Assembly: GCA_023436175.1 (NCBI GenBank)
Contig: JAEZKE010000140.1
Location: 1-64,000 of the forward strand
From: Methanobacteriota archaeon
GTDB lineage: Archaea; Methanobacteriota; Methanobacteria; Methanobacteriales; Methanobacteriaceae
Direction: 5' to 3'
Length of the DNA stretch: 64,000 nt
Part shown: positions 8,317 through 16,843 of the stretch, one piece after another
Position numbering within the stretch: position 1 is the stretch's first letter
How the letters are laid out: each line of letters begins with the position of its first letter
The notes under the pieces: generated by a model
Databases searched by the model: none
Seen by the model: the letters and a program-made list of their open reading frames with translations, nothing else
Told to the model about the DNA's origin: nothing
Translations under genes and position numbers: made by a program

Positions 8317-8493
8317 ATGGTAAACACAGGTCTTGGAAATAATTTTGAGATTAGTCATTGTCCAAAGTGCTATACCAAAAAATTAGGCATTATTGACCTT
8401 GATGGGTACAATCAGATCTTAGTATTCAAATGCAATGAATGTGGAGAAGAATTTACAAGACCAGTTGAAATGATTCTTTCAGATATCTATTAG
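8317..8493 (+). CDS. Tiny zinc-ribbon protein, 58 aa
   Basis: The ATG at 8317 follows GAGGGGTGAT at good spacing and opens a 58-codon frame ending at a TAG. The product has two CxxC knuckles, HCPKC (residues 14-18) and KCNECGEEF (38-46), separated by a short beta-type segment (GIIDLDGYNQILVF). This is a one-finger zinc ribbon like those of small archaeal transcription or ribosome-associated factors. Nothing else can be said of its job. The palindrome upstream suggests it is regulated. Confidence 0.75.
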   Translation: MVNTGLGNNFEISHCPKCYTKKLGIIDLDGYNQILVFKCNECGEEFTRPVEMILSDIY

Positions 8494-8920
8494 ATACACA
8501 TATTAAACATTATTACAGTTATTATAAAGTAATGTTTGATTCATTAGGCTAGTAAGTGCTTTTAAGCCTTAAGTTTTTTATTATTTGGACTAAAATAGTC
8601 TAATATAAGTTAATTTATATAATGAATATTTAAATTATTATTTTTCATTTAACGTAATTCTATAAAGAAAATAACATATAACCCTATTTTAAGGATAAGA
8701 ATTCAAATATAAAGGTTATTTAAATTAAATATCCAATTTATAACTGTTTACTATCTTATAGAAAAAATAAAATAGTAGCTGTTCTATATCAATATATAAT
8801 TTGATGAATTAGATGCTATATCCATAAGAGCAGATAGTGCAATGAGTTAAACTATTACAATTATAAAAATATTATTTTTGTGAAAATAATTTTGTTAATT
8901 TTTAGTATAAAGGGAAAAGC
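8494..8920. other. Gene-free AT-rich stretch with one small hairpin
   Basis: A 427-base gap. The only structure I see is a short hairpin at 8585-8603 (arms TTGGACTA / TAGTCTAA, loop AAA, one G-T pair), near a TTTTTT run at 8576-8580. It may be part of the end of the zinc-ribbon transcript. The rest is featureless. Confidence 0.45.
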
Positions 8921-9880
8921 ATGTTAAATCCAAAATATAAAATTATAAAAAACTTTAAATTTAAATCTGGGGAAGTTTTACCTGAATTAAAATTAGAATA
9001 TGCCACATTTGGAAATAAAAAAACAGATCATGATGGAAATATTACCAATGGAATAGTTTACCTTCATGGTTCATCTGGAGATTACTCGTCTGTAAAACGT
9101 GTGAAAGATATTTTAGGCCCTGGAAAGGTTATTGATACCAATGACTATTTTGTAATCTGTCCTACATCTTTAGGGAATCCAGGATCCTCATCACCATCCA
9201 CATCGGGCATGGGGCACTTATTCCCAAAATATACGGTTGAAGATATGGTAGATGCAATATACACTCTTTTAACTCAAAAATTAAATATTAAACATTTGAA
9301 AGGCATTATTGGTACTTCAATGGGTGGTTTCCTGGCACTCCAGTGGGCTGTAAAGTACCCTGATTTTATGGAATTTATTATACCCATTACTACAAGTTCT
9401 ACTTCAAGGGGTCAGAATTATGCAATATCTACTATAATGAATAATTATATTAAAAATGATCCTGATTATAAAGATGGCAAATATGAACATAAACTCAAAA
9501 TAGGACCTCAAAATGCAATGGTGCTCCTGTATTTATTTGGTTTTTCGCCAGCTTACTATAAAAATTCTTCAAATGAAGAAGTTCTTGAATCCATTCATGA
9601 AATGGAGGTAGAAGGAGCTAATTCTGATGCAAATGATATTATATGGCAAAATGAAGCCACAATTTCGTATAATCTAAGCGATGAACTGCACAGAATTAAA
9701 GCTAAAACACTCGTTGTTGGAGTTAACCAGGATCAGTATTTCCCTCCAGATATTGATGTGATACCACTTTCAAAATCAATAAAAGGATCTAAGCTTATTT
9801 TATATGATTCAATACTTGGACATTTAGGATCGAGTGAAATAAAAAAAGTAGAACCAATAATTGCCGATTTTTTAAAATGA
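8921..9880 (+). CDS. MetX-like alpha/beta hydrolase (homoserine acyltransferase family)
   Basis: An alpha/beta hydrolase-fold protein of 319 residues built like homoserine O-acetyltransferase. The opening ELKLEYATFG and PTSLGNPGSSSPS segments and the nucleophile elbow GTSMGG (serine near residue 138) are typical. An aspartate in VVGVNQDQYFPP and the late histidine in LGHLGSSE complete the triad. Many MetX paralogs are hydrolases or acyltransferases for other alcohols. No methionine gene is nearby, so I leave the substrate open. Its stop overlaps the leader of the next gene, suggesting co-transcription. Confidence 0.82.
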   Translation: MLNPKYKIIKNFKFKSGEVLPELKLEYATFGNKKTDHDGNITNGIVYLHGSSGDYSSVKRVKDILGPGKVIDTNDYFVICPTSLGNPGSSSPSTSGMGHLFPKYTVEDMVDAIYTLLTQKLNIKHLKGIIGTSMGGFLALQWAVKYPDFMEFIIPITTSSTSRGQNYAISTIMNNYIKNDPDYKDGKYEHKLKIGPQNAMVLLYLFGFSPAYYKNSSNEEVLESIHEMEVEGANSDANDIIWQNEATISYNLSDELHRIKAKTLVVGVNQDQYFPPDIDVIPLSKSIKGSKLILYDSILGHLGSSEIKKVEPIIADFLK

Positions 9881-9891
9881 GGAGATTAAAG

Positions 9892-10170
9892 ATGAAGGTT
9901 AAAATTGTTGATTACGGAGTTTCAGATAAGCCTGAGAAGTACTATGTGACTTATAAAATTACTGATATCACTGAAGAATCAATAAATAAACTTAAAAACA
10001 TTGTTATGGAAGAATTATATTCTAAATCTGGAGATTTATATTTAACTGCCTATTTTGATGAAGAATATTATCCCTTTAAAAGTGAAGAATCAAAGTACCG
10101 CAGTGAAGATTTCATAGCAAGGGAAGAAATTGAAATGTGGGCATATTTAATGAGTCTTTTAGAAGATTAA
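9892..10170 (+). CDS. Hypothetical acidic protein, 92 aa
   Basis: The ATG at 9892 is chosen because GAGGAGA lies 7 bases before it; a frame start at 9877 would overlap the upstream stop and lack a site. The product is small, acidic and soluble, with a predicted beta-alpha start (MKVKIVDYGVSDKPEKYYVTYKI). I do not recognise it. The very short distance to the MetX-like gene means the two are almost surely one transcript and may be translationally coupled. Confidence 0.75.
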   Translation: MKVKIVDYGVSDKPEKYYVTYKITDITEESINKLKNIVMEELYSKSGDLYLTAYFDEEYYPFKSEESKYRSEDFIAREEIEMWAYLMSLLED

Positions 10171-10254
10171 TTAAGTTTTTTAATGTAAAATCAACTATGT
10201 AAATTTCATTTTCTATATTGATAATATTATATTTATCCAGGAGAAATTAATAAA

Positions 10255-11112
10255 ATGAAGGATACATCTTCAAATGACTTAAAAAGTTTTAAAATACGGC
10301 AAAAATTACAATTGGCAATGTCTAAATCCATGGAGAAGATAGGGAGAAATGAATTTGATTCCTGTCATTTTGAAATCGTGCCAGTTGATATTACTATTCC
10401 TGGACTTGATCCTTCTTTTGATGGTTATCGTATTGCACACATTACAGATATCCACCTGGGTCAATGGATATCAAAAGATAAATTAAGTGGAGTTATGGAT
10501 CTTGTTAATCAGCAAAATACAGACCTGGTAGCTATAACTGGTGATTTTGTATCCTATGCAATAGATTATCTTATAGATGATTTAATATCATGTTTGAGTA
10601 AACTTCATCCCAATGATGCATCTATAGCTGTCCTTGGAAACCATGACCACTGGCTTGGAGCAGCTAAAATTCGTAAAGTGCTGCAAAAGAGCAACATAAT
10701 AGATGTGAGCAACGATATTTATACTTTAAAGCGCGACAATGCTACATTACACATGGCAGGTGTTGATAGCGTTATGTTAAATAAACATCGTCTGGATTTA
10801 GTTATGGATAAGTTACCTTCTTCAGGACCTGCAATACTGCTTGCACATGAGCCTGACTTTGCTGATATTAGTGCAACAACCGGAAGGTTTAGTCTACAAA
10901 TTTCAGGTCACTCGCATGGTGGTCAATTTATGATACCTGGTATTGGGACGTTAATTAGAGGTCCACACTTCTTAAAATATCCCATTGGTAAATATCAGGT
11001 AGGTGACATGGTCCAGTATACGAATCGAGGACTCGGTACAAATATATTCTGGCTCAGGATTAACTGCCCTCCTGAAATTACAGTGATAAATCTAAGATCA
11101 CCTAAAATATAA
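10255..11112 (+). CDS. Calcineurin-like metallophosphoesterase (YkuE/LpxH-like)
   Basis: A 285-residue binuclear metallophosphoesterase with all five blocks: D-x-H in ITDIHLG (D65, H67), GD in AITGDF, GNHDH, a histidine in LLAHEPDF and GHSHGG. Family members of this architecture hydrolyse phosphodiester or pyrophosphate bonds in lipid-linked or nucleotide substrates. There is no signal peptide; the N-terminal 45 residues are basic and helical. It lies 88 bases before the holin/phosphatase fusion on the same strand, so two phosphoester-acting enzymes may be expressed together. Confidence 0.9.
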   Translation: MKDTSSNDLKSFKIRQKLQLAMSKSMEKIGRNEFDSCHFEIVPVDITIPGLDPSFDGYRIAHITDIHLGQWISKDKLSGVMDLVNQQNTDLVAITGDFVSYAIDYLIDDLISCLSKLHPNDASIAVLGNHDHWLGAAKIRKVLQKSNIIDVSNDIYTLKRDNATLHMAGVDSVMLNKHRLDLVMDKLPSSGPAILLAHEPDFADISATTGRFSLQISGHSHGGQFMIPGIGTLIRGPHFLKYPIGKYQVGDMVQYTNRGLGTNIFWLRINCPPEITVINLRSPKI

Positions 11113-11200
11113 AATAAAAATGAGATATAATCCCACAATATTTAATAACTGGATAAAATTCAAATATTTGTATTCAATACTATTTCAATAGAGGTCAACA

Positions 11201-13381
11201 ATGAATAAAAACCAGTACTTTCTATGGATCGGCCGTACACTGGTTCTCTGGATATCTGAAGTTATAGGACTTATGGTAATGACTTGGTTACTTCCAGGAC
11301 TAAGTATCAACAGTTGGGAAACTGCATTCATCGTAGTTACTTTAATTGGGATATTAAACGCGATTTTTTGGCCTATTTTATCTTACTACACACTTCCATT
11401 TCTTGTTTTCACCTTTGGAGTAGGTTCCCTGCTTTTAAATGGTTTGATCATATTGTTTATAAGCTTTTTTATACCTGGAATTACCATAAAGGATGCAGCA
11501 CTTGTTTTAACTCCACTTGGAATAGCTTTTATCAGTACACTTGTATCTGCAGTCTTAACTATTGGAGATGAGGCATCTTATTATAGATCTGTTTTAAAAA
11601 GATACATGCAGCGCTTTACCAGAAACAACCATTCAGATAAACCGGGAGTTATATTCTTAGAGATTGATGGACTGGCAGAGTCGGTTTTGCAAAGTGCATT
11701 AGATAGGGGATATATGCCAACCCTTAAAAGCTGGATAAAAAAGGGCAGTCATAAGATTCTTCAGTGGGAAACTGATCTTTCCTCTCAAACAGGTGCTTCC
11801 CAGGCAGGCATTCTTCATGGAAAAAATCAGGATATGCCTGCTTTTAGATGGGTTGAGAAGGAAAATAACAACAAATTAAGGGTATCTACAGGATTATTTG
11901 ATGCGCCTTTACTTGAACAGCGCGTGTCAGATGGTAAAGGATTGCTTGCAATAAATGGAGCAAGCAGGTCTAATCTTTTTTCAGGAGATGCATTAAATGC
12001 AATATTTACATACAGCAAATTTAGTGATTTATCTAAGTTTTATACACGGGCATGGTATTTCTTTTACTTCAATCCCTACAATTTTGCACGTACCCTTGTG
12101 CTTTTTGTATGGGACATGATCATAGAGATTGTATCCCGCATCAGGCAGTGGAAGAAAAATATAAAACCACGAATGAACCGTAGCATTCTTTACTTAGTTG
12201 TAAGGGCTACAGCCAATGTTTTTTTACGTGAAATAACCACCAGTACTATTATAGGGGATATATTTACGGGTCGTGCGGATGCAGTCTATGCAACATATGT
12301 AGGCTACGATGAGATAGCCCACCATTCAGGTACAAAAGACATTGACGCTTTTAATGCGCTTAAACAGTTAGATAAACAATTTTTACTTTTAGACAATGCC
12401 AGAAAGAGTGCTTCAAGGCCTTACCATTTTGTGATACTTTCTGATCATGGGCAAAGTAATGGAGCTACCTTTAAACAGCGTTATAATATTACATTGGAAG
12501 GTTTAGTACGTAAATTAATTCCTAAAGACTTAAAGATATATTACGAATTTGATACAAATGAAGACCATTTCAGTCAGGTAATTACCTATCCAATTGCTGA
12601 TGGAAAACGGTGGATTAGCGAAAAAAGGGAAAATGTCATTAAAAGTGGTAAAGAATTCACTGGAAATATCAGACAATCAATTGAAAACCAGGATTGGATA
12701 AAAGAAAAAAGGGAAAATGCTATTAAAAGCAGTAAAGAATTCACTGGAAATATCTGGCAGTCCCTTGACAAGGACGAAAAAATAAGTGAAAGAATAACAA
12801 AATTTAATGAATCACTAAAAATTCCAATAAAACCCAGAGAAAAACCAATCACTCATAAAGAAGCAGATGTTACAGTACTTGCCTCAGGCAACCTTGGCCT
12901 GATCTACTTTAAAAAATGGGAAAATAGAATGAGCTTTGAGGAAATTAATGCAGTATTTCCCGAATTGATTCCAGGTTTAATACAGCATGAAGGTATTGGA
13001 TTTATAATGGTTCGGTCTAATAAGGAAGGATCTATTATAATTGGCTCTAAAGGAATTTATTATTTAAAGAATGATAAAATAAAAGGAGAAAATCCACTTA
13101 AAGGTTTTGGAAAAAACGCTGCCATGCATTTAAAAAGAACAGATAGTTTTAAATATGTACCGGATATTTTAGTAAACAGTCTATATGATGCTGAGAAGAA
13201 TGAAGTGGCTGCTTTTGAAGAATTAATTGGCAGTCATGGAGGATTAGGTGGTGATCAATCTAAACCCTTCTTAGTATATCCATCAAACTGGAATCTAGAA
13301 AAAGAGGATATAGTTGGGGCTGAAAAACTGCACATCATTTTAAAAAATAAACTAAATGAAATATGGTCCAAATATGACTAA
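11201..13381 (+). CDS. Holin-like membrane domain fused to alkaline-phosphatase-superfamily domain
   Basis: The 726-residue protein has two parts. Residues 1-115 contain about four membrane helices of the phage-holin-4-3 type. From about 150 a cytoplasmic or surface phosphodiesterase/phosphatase domain begins with VIFLEIDGLAE and the acceptor-loop-like TGASQAGILHG, and continues with YVGYDEIAHHSG and ILSDHGQSNG, which supply metal ligands of the alkaline phosphatase fold. Inside the second part, residues 470-525, a segment of about 28 residues occurs twice in tandem (EKREN-IKS-KEFTGNI). The combination is known in Actinobacteria; its substrate is not. It starts after a GAGGTCAACA leader. Confidence 0.85.
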   Translation: MNKNQYFLWIGRTLVLWISEVIGLMVMTWLLPGLSINSWETAFIVVTLIGILNAIFWPILSYYTLPFLVFTFGVGSLLLNGLIILFISFFIPGITIKDAALVLTPLGIAFISTLVSAVLTIGDEASYYRSVLKRYMQRFTRNNHSDKPGVIFLEIDGLAESVLQSALDRGYMPTLKSWIKKGSHKILQWETDLSSQTGASQAGILHGKNQDMPAFRWVEKENNNKLRVSTGLFDAPLLEQRVSDGKGLLAINGASRSNLFSGDALNAIFTYSKFSDLSKFYTRAWYFFYFNPYNFARTLVLFVWDMIIEIVSRIRQWKKNIKPRMNRSILYLVVRATANVFLREITTSTIIGDIFTGRADAVYATYVGYDEIAHHSGTKDIDAFNALKQLDKQFLLLDNARKSASRPYHFVILSDHGQSNGATFKQRYNITLEGLVRKLIPKDLKIYYEFDTNEDHFSQVITYPIADGKRWISEKRENVIKSGKEFTGNIRQSIENQDWIKEKRENAIKSSKEFTGNIWQSLDKDEKISERITKFNESLKIPIKPREKPITHKEADVTVLASGNLGLIYFKKWENRMSFEEINAVFPELIPGLIQHEGIGFIMVRSNKEGSIIIGSKGIYYLKNDKIKGENPLKGFGKNAAMHLKRTDSFKYVPDILVNSLYDAEKNEVAAFEELIGSHGGLGGDQSKPFLVYPSNWNLEKEDIVGAEKLHIILKNKLNEIWSKYD

Positions 13382-13821
13382 CTTATAATCCATTCAGGAA
13401 ATGAATGTCCTTCTTCCTGGTCACCTGCAGGCAGCGAGAAATGTAAGTGAGTAAACAACCATTTATCTTCTATTCTTTCAAGAACCATGCTTAACCGGCC
13501 AGAAAGCAGTACTTCCTTACCTGAAACTTTGGCATACATGGTCATCAATGCTGAAAGCCATGCTGTGTTATTTGCAGATTGAATAGTTACTTTTTCAAAT
13601 TTAACCTGGATATTATCAGCTTGAGCAAAATCACGCTCAAATCCTTTTCTAAGCTCATCGTAGCCATGAATCCATTCATCAGTACCAGTACCTATAGCCA
13701 CAATATCTGGATCATTTAAAAATAGAGCCAACATAGCATCAATATTTTTATCTGCATAGGCCTGTGCATACCTGTTTAGCATTTCCATAATTTCAAATTC
13801 TGTGTTTTCAGTACATTTCAA
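13378..13821 (-). CDS. SnoaL/DUF4440-type NTF2-fold protein
   Basis: A 147-residue NTF2-like protein with the usual pattern: a helical start (MEMLNRYAQAYADKNIDAMLALF), DPDIVAIGTG, WIHGYDELRKGFERDF and beta strands ending in WLFTHLHFS. Family members are small cone-shaped dimers that bind ligands or catalyse simple aldol or ketosteroid reactions; this type usually has no assigned role. Its stop overlaps the stop of the convergent phosphatase gene by four bases. AAGGAGACT lies upstream of the ATG. Confidence 0.85.
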   Translation of the reverse strand: MKCTENTEFEIMEMLNRYAQAYADKNIDAMLALFLNDPDIVAIGTGTDEWIHGYDELRKGFERDFAQADNIQVKFEKVTIQSANNTAWLSALMTMYAKVSGKEVLLSGRLSMVLERIEDKWLFTHLHFSLPAGDQEEGHSFPEWIIS

Positions 13822-14007
13822 GTTTTAGTCTCCTTGTATTATATCTATTGTTTTCTTTATTATTTAAATTTATTTATATAAGCTTTATAATCACATTATA
13901 GCTGAATTCAGTTCTTATTTTAAATTTAATTAAACAAGTTAAATTTCACATTAATTTGTTAAAAATTAGAAAAAGTAAAATTATTTAGATTTGTTCACAG
14001 AAGTTAC

Positions 14008-14460
14008 ATGATGAAAACTCTCTGTATAGTCGCATGTGGAAAAAGAAAAATATGGGATGAAAGTCCAGAAAAAGGGCCTGTAAAAGCTCAAAATTTGTAC
14101 ACAGGTTCATTTACTAAAAAATGTATAGAATACGCTAAAAAATCGGATTTTGATTTATGGTGTATTCTATCAGCTAAGTACGGATTTTTATTTCCAGATG
14201 AAGTTGTCCAGGGGCAGTACAATGAATGTTTTCACAATAGATCATCAAATTCAGTGACATTAAAAGAGCTTTCTTCACAGATAAGATTTAAAAAACTGAA
14301 TAAATATGAAAAAGTCATTATTTTAGGTGGAAATTATTATACGGAAATGATAAAGAAATTATTTCATGAAAAAGAAATTTATAATCCTCTAAATGGATGT
14401 AAAGGTATTGGACACATGATGAAAAAGCTAAATGATTTAGTTAATAGTTCATCATTCTGA
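14008..14460 (+). CDS. DUF6884-type protein (YaaA-like CGKRK motif)
   Basis: A 150-residue protein starting MMKTLCIVACGKRKIW. The CGKRK signature with LYTGSFTKKCIEYAK and WCILSAKYGFLFPDE is characteristic of the DUF6884 family. This is distantly related to YaaA and to the domains that process queuosine- or archaeosine-type bases and DNA modification systems. No partner for DNA modification is nearby, so a nucleic-acid role is only suggested by the family. It stands alone, with T-rich sequence following the stop. Confidence 0.75.
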   Translation: MMKTLCIVACGKRKIWDESPEKGPVKAQNLYTGSFTKKCIEYAKKSDFDLWCILSAKYGFLFPDEVVQGQYNECFHNRSSNSVTLKELSSQIRFKKLNKYEKVIILGGNYYTEMIKKLFHEKEIYNPLNGCKGIGHMMKKLNDLVNSSSF

Positions 14461-14544
14461 TTATTTCACTGTTTAGTTATTAAATTTAATTTTAATTTAA
14501 TGAAAAATATATTAACTTATTAAAACCATAATTTAATAATAAAC

Positions 14545-15309
14545 GTGACAGTTATGGTATCTGAATGGGTTGTGGCAGGATTATGGGGTTTAATAGCAGG
14601 ATCTGCTCTTTTAGTTGGGGCTTTGCTTGCTTATTTTTTCAAAATATCAGGGCGTATTGTAGCGGCTATAATGGCATTTGGTGCTGGTGTTTTAATTTCT
14701 GCAATCTCCTTAGAATTGATGGAAGAATCATTCCAGCTTGGAGGATTCTTCAATATGGTTACAGGTTTTCTAGCAGGTGCAGTAATCTTTACGGCTATAA
14801 ATCTGTATTTAGCACGTAATGGTGCCAGACATCGGAAACGCTCAGGAAAGCAATTAAAATCAGATCGCACTTCAGAAGATAATAGTTTAGCTATTGTAGC
14901 AGGCTCTGTAATAGATGGCATACCTGAATCTATAGCTATAGGCCTTACAATAATTACAGGTGGTGCCGTGAGTGTCGCAACGGTTGTTGCAATATTTATA
15001 TCAAATATACCTGAGGGTTTGTCAAGCACAGCAGGTATTAAAAATGCAGGATGGAGTTTCAGTTCAATATTTAGTATGTGGCTTCTTATCACTGTTATCA
15101 GTGGGTTAGCATCATTAGCAGGGTACACTATATTCAGTCAGTTGCCTAACAGCGTAATTTCATTTACCCTGGCCCTTGCAGCGGGCGGGATACTTGCAAT
15201 GCTTGTAGATACCATGATCCCTGAAGCATTTTCAGAAACTCATGATCTTGCGGGATTATTCACAGTTTTTGGATTTATCATTTCTTTTGCTCTCTCACAA
15301 ATAGGATAA
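14545..15309 (+). CDS. ZIP-family metal transporter (variant metal site)
   Basis: The 254-residue protein has about eight membrane helices and a charged loop after the third (residues 94-115, NGARHRKRSGKQLKSDRTSE), like ZIP zinc/iron permeases. The metal-binding helix reads VIDGIPESIAIGL, with Asp where most ZIPs have His before the PE pair, and the next one ISNIPEGLSS. This D-G-I-P-E subgroup is known but its metal is uncertain. The start may be the GTG at 14545 or the ATG at 14554; no clear ribosome site favours either. No metal regulator is adjacent. Confidence 0.87.
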   Translation: MTVMVSEWVVAGLWGLIAGSALLVGALLAYFFKISGRIVAAIMAFGAGVLISAISLELMEESFQLGGFFNMVTGFLAGAVIFTAINLYLARNGARHRKRSGKQLKSDRTSEDNSLAIVAGSVIDGIPESIAIGLTIITGGAVSVATVVAIFISNIPEGLSSTAGIKNAGWSFSSIFSMWLLITVISGLASLAGYTIFSQLPNSVISFTLALAAGGILAMLVDTMIPEAFSETHDLAGLFTVFGFIISFALSQIG

Positions 15310-15367
15310 AAGAATAGAAATAGATTTAAAAAATTAATTTTAGTTAATTATTGAAATAAAAAGCTTA

Positions 15368-16588
15368 TTATCGTTTTTTAAGTTCAACAGACAAATTTTT
15401 ACCTAATTTGTAGCATTTATCTAATTCCTCTTTTTCAGGAACGTAATTTACTTCCATTTTATCAAAAACTTCAAAGCCTGATTTTTCGAGGTCATCTGCT
15501 ATTTTTCTGACCCCTCCGCCAGCCCATCCATGAGAACCAAATATAAGGGCTAATTTTTTAAATCCTGTCCTATCAAATCTTAAGCCTTCAAGATAGTACA
15601 TTAAGTCACCAATGCTCGGATACGGCTTGTTGAATATGGTTGGAATTCCAAATAAGACCGCTTTACTGTCTAAAATATCTTTTACGATTTCACTTCGTTC
15701 ATCTTCATGTAAAAAGTACATGAACACATCAACGTCTTCACTCATGATACCCTCTGCAAATGCATGGGCCATCTTCTGCGTTGAGCCGTGCATTGTATCA
15801 TAAACAATGGTTACTTTGTTTCTGCACTTACCTGTAGCTAAGTTACTGTAGGCTTCAATGATTTTCATTGGATCCGTCCATATTTGCCCATGTGATGGGG
15901 CAATCATTTCAATTTTATCGAGTAGTGCTAAGTCTTCAACTTCTTTAAATTTTCTAAGTATTAAAGGGGAGAGTGGTGTAAGTAAATTAGCATAGAACTT
16001 TCTTGCGGCATCCATCAATATATATTCTGGAATTTCAGTGTCCAATCTTTGTCTAAAACATAGATGTTGTCCAAATGCATCGTTTGAAAATAGAATACCG
16101 TCATCAACAAGCAGTGTGAACATGCTGTCAGGCCAGTGCAGTAATGGAGCTTCAAGGAAGGCTAATTTTTTATTCCCAATATCAAGCTCATCTCCAGTCT
16201 TAACAACTTTAAAATTAACATTTTCAAGGGAATAATGTCTTTTAAGTCCATCTAATGCCTTTTGTGTACAGTATATTGGTGCATCAGGGAATTTTTTATG
16301 CATATCTGGCAATGTACCGCTGTGATCTTTTTCAACATGGTTTTGAATTATGATATCTATTTTGAAATCTTTTCCTTCCTTATTGCACGCATCTTCAATC
16401 CGGCCCAACATTTGGGAAGCAGTTCCAGGATAAGTGTTATCAATTAAAACTGTCTTATCTTCTCCAAATACTAAATAAGCATTATATGTTGTTCCATTTA
16501 GGGTATACCCATGGTAACTCCTTAAATCCCAATCAAAAACTCCTACCCAGTATACGTTATCTTTAATTTTAACTGCATCTGCTTTCAT
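15368..16588 (-). CDS. fprA: F420H2 oxidase / flavodiiron protein FprA
   Basis: A flavodiiron protein of 406 residues. The N-terminal metallo-beta-lactamase-like domain carries the di-iron ligands (HVEKDHSG and, later, H in LLHWPDS and D in [18 protein letters not shown]). The C-terminal flavodoxin domain starts near residue 255 ([16 protein letters not shown]) and binds FMN. In methanogens the enzyme reduces O2 to water with F420H2 and protects the anaerobic pathway. The sequence follows the Methanothermobacter protein closely from MKA onward. I place the start at the ATG at 16588, 7 bases after GGGGGA, not at the upstream TTG. Confidence 0.95.
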   Translation of the reverse strand: MKADAVKIKDNVYWVGVFDWDLRSYHGYTLNGTTYNAYLVFGEDKTVLIDNTYPGTASQMLGRIEDACNKEGKDFKIDIIIQNHVEKDHSGTLPDMHKKFPDAPIYCTQKALDGLKRHYSLENVNFKVVKTGDELDIGNKKLAFLEAPLLHWPDSMFTLLVDDGILFSNDAFGQHLCFRQRLDTEIPEYILMDAARKFYANLLTPLSPLILRKFKEVEDLALLDKIEMIAPSHGQIWTDPMKIIEAYSNLATGKCRNKVTIVYDTMHGSTQKMAHAFAEGIMSEDVDVFMYFLHEDERSEIVKDILDSKAVLFGIPTIFNKPYPSIGDLMYYLEGLRFDRTGFKKLALIFGSHGWAGGGVRKIADDLEKSGFEVFDKMEVNYVPEKEELDKCYKLGKNLSVELKKR

Positions 16589-16843
16589 CTTCATTCCCCC
16601 AAAGATTTTCTTCAACTCGAAATACCTTTAAATTAACTGATTTAATTTATATAACTCTTAAGTTATATATTTTTATTGATAAGAGCTAAAAATTAGTATT
16701 AAATAATTAAAATACAAAAATAAGTCTATTTTTTGACTTTAATGACATAAATTTACTTATATGCTTTAAAAAGACTTAAATTAAGAGTTATATTTTAAAT
16801 AGAATTATTATATTTATTAGATAAAAAGTTGGAAATAAAAATT

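Noticed and set aside
12586..12852. 88-codon minus-strand frame in the holin/phosphatase gene
   Set aside because: It is the reverse of the internal duplication, so its repeats only mirror those of the real gene.
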